Source: Taxillus chinensis (taxonomy: Eukaryota; Streptophyta; Magnoliopsida; Santalales; Loranthaceae). Taken from it: 64,000 nucleotides of DNA. Both the position numbers and the translations under genes were made by a program. A model generated the notes under the pieces. The model was not told the origin of the DNA, did not search any database, and saw nothing but the letters and a program-made list of their open reading frames with translations. The DNA is taken from positions 6,672,062 through 6,736,061 of the forward strand of contig CM042085.1 in assembly GCA_023512835.1 (NCBI GenBank). Direction: 5' to 3'. Shown one piece after another: positions 63,824-64,000 of the stretch; the first letter of the stretch is position 1; every line of letters starts with the position of its first letter.

Positions 63824-64000
63824 CTGCCATTTAAAATTTGAGCAACTCGGTTAGCAGCAAATAAAACAGTCGTGCATGCTGCCTTCCGTTATGGGTAACT
63901 ATTAACTAAGTACGTTTGTTTTTTTATTATTTTTTACGAAACTATAGTACTGATCTCGGGTCGGGTGGACCGTGGACAGATCCCGCCGCCCCCACCATTT
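63824..64000 (-). other. Start of the kinase intron
   Basis: Non-coding sequence upstream of the acceptor at 63824; the branch and pyrimidine region is AT-rich and the donor is beyond the window. Confidence 0.7.

Overview
This is nuclear DNA from a flowering plant, probably a dicot. The genes are split by GT-AG introns in AT-rich non-coding DNA, the proteins match plant families, and the repeats are plant types: Ty1-copia remnants carrying the initiator-tRNA primer site, a tRNA-derived SINE, LINE tails and a small inverted-repeat DNA transposon. Nothing is prokaryotic and there is no CRISPR array. I cannot name the species.

Layout. (1) 1-2.7 kb: a truncated, frameshifted copy of a kelch-type gene, followed by a fuller copy of the same gene in two exons. 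(2) 2.7-5.9 kb: AT-rich spacer with two degenerate minisatellites. (3) 5.9-45.0 kb, minus strand: one 39-kb gene for the catalytic subunit of DNA polymerase epsilon (POL2). I could trace 49 exons whose reading phases all fit, giving 2,201 codons plus stop. Its introns are swollen by old copia fragments, LINE and other retroposon tails, fold-backs and local duplications. (4) 45.0-45.5 kb: a compact divergent promoter with an E2F-type site beside POL2, and a TATA box and GGCCCA (site II) motifs on the other side. (5) 45.5-46.4 kb, plus strand: acidic ribosomal stalk protein P2 (113 aa). (6) 46.4-51.5 kb: spacer with copia fragments in both directions, homopolymer tracts, a hAT-like MITE with target-site duplication and a diverged tandem duplication. 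(7) 51.6-59.5 kb, minus strand: CYP71, a nuclear WD40-cyclophilin, 13 exons, 623 aa. (8) 59.5-63.0 kb: AT-rich spacer with a G21 run and a (TA)20 run. (9) 63.0 kb to the window end, minus strand: the 3' exon of an AGC VIII protein kinase, probably AGC1-12-like; its 5' part is outside the window.

How the genes relate. POL2 copies leading-strand DNA and, in Arabidopsis, helps keep chromatin states through replication. CYP71 is a histone-binding cyclophilin in the same broad area of chromatin assembly and Polycomb silencing. P2 belongs to the ribosome stalk, and the kinase to the auxin/tropism-related AGC VIII group. From memory of locus numbers, P2, CYP71 and this kinase are also neighbours in Arabidopsis (At3g44590, At3g44600, At3g44610), so the right half looks like an old conserved gene block with POL2 attached to it here. 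I saw no clearly new biological system. The most interesting points are the shared POL2/P2 promoter, the conserved block, the reciprocal damage in the kelch copies, and a set of dateable repeat insertions and duplications next to splice sites.
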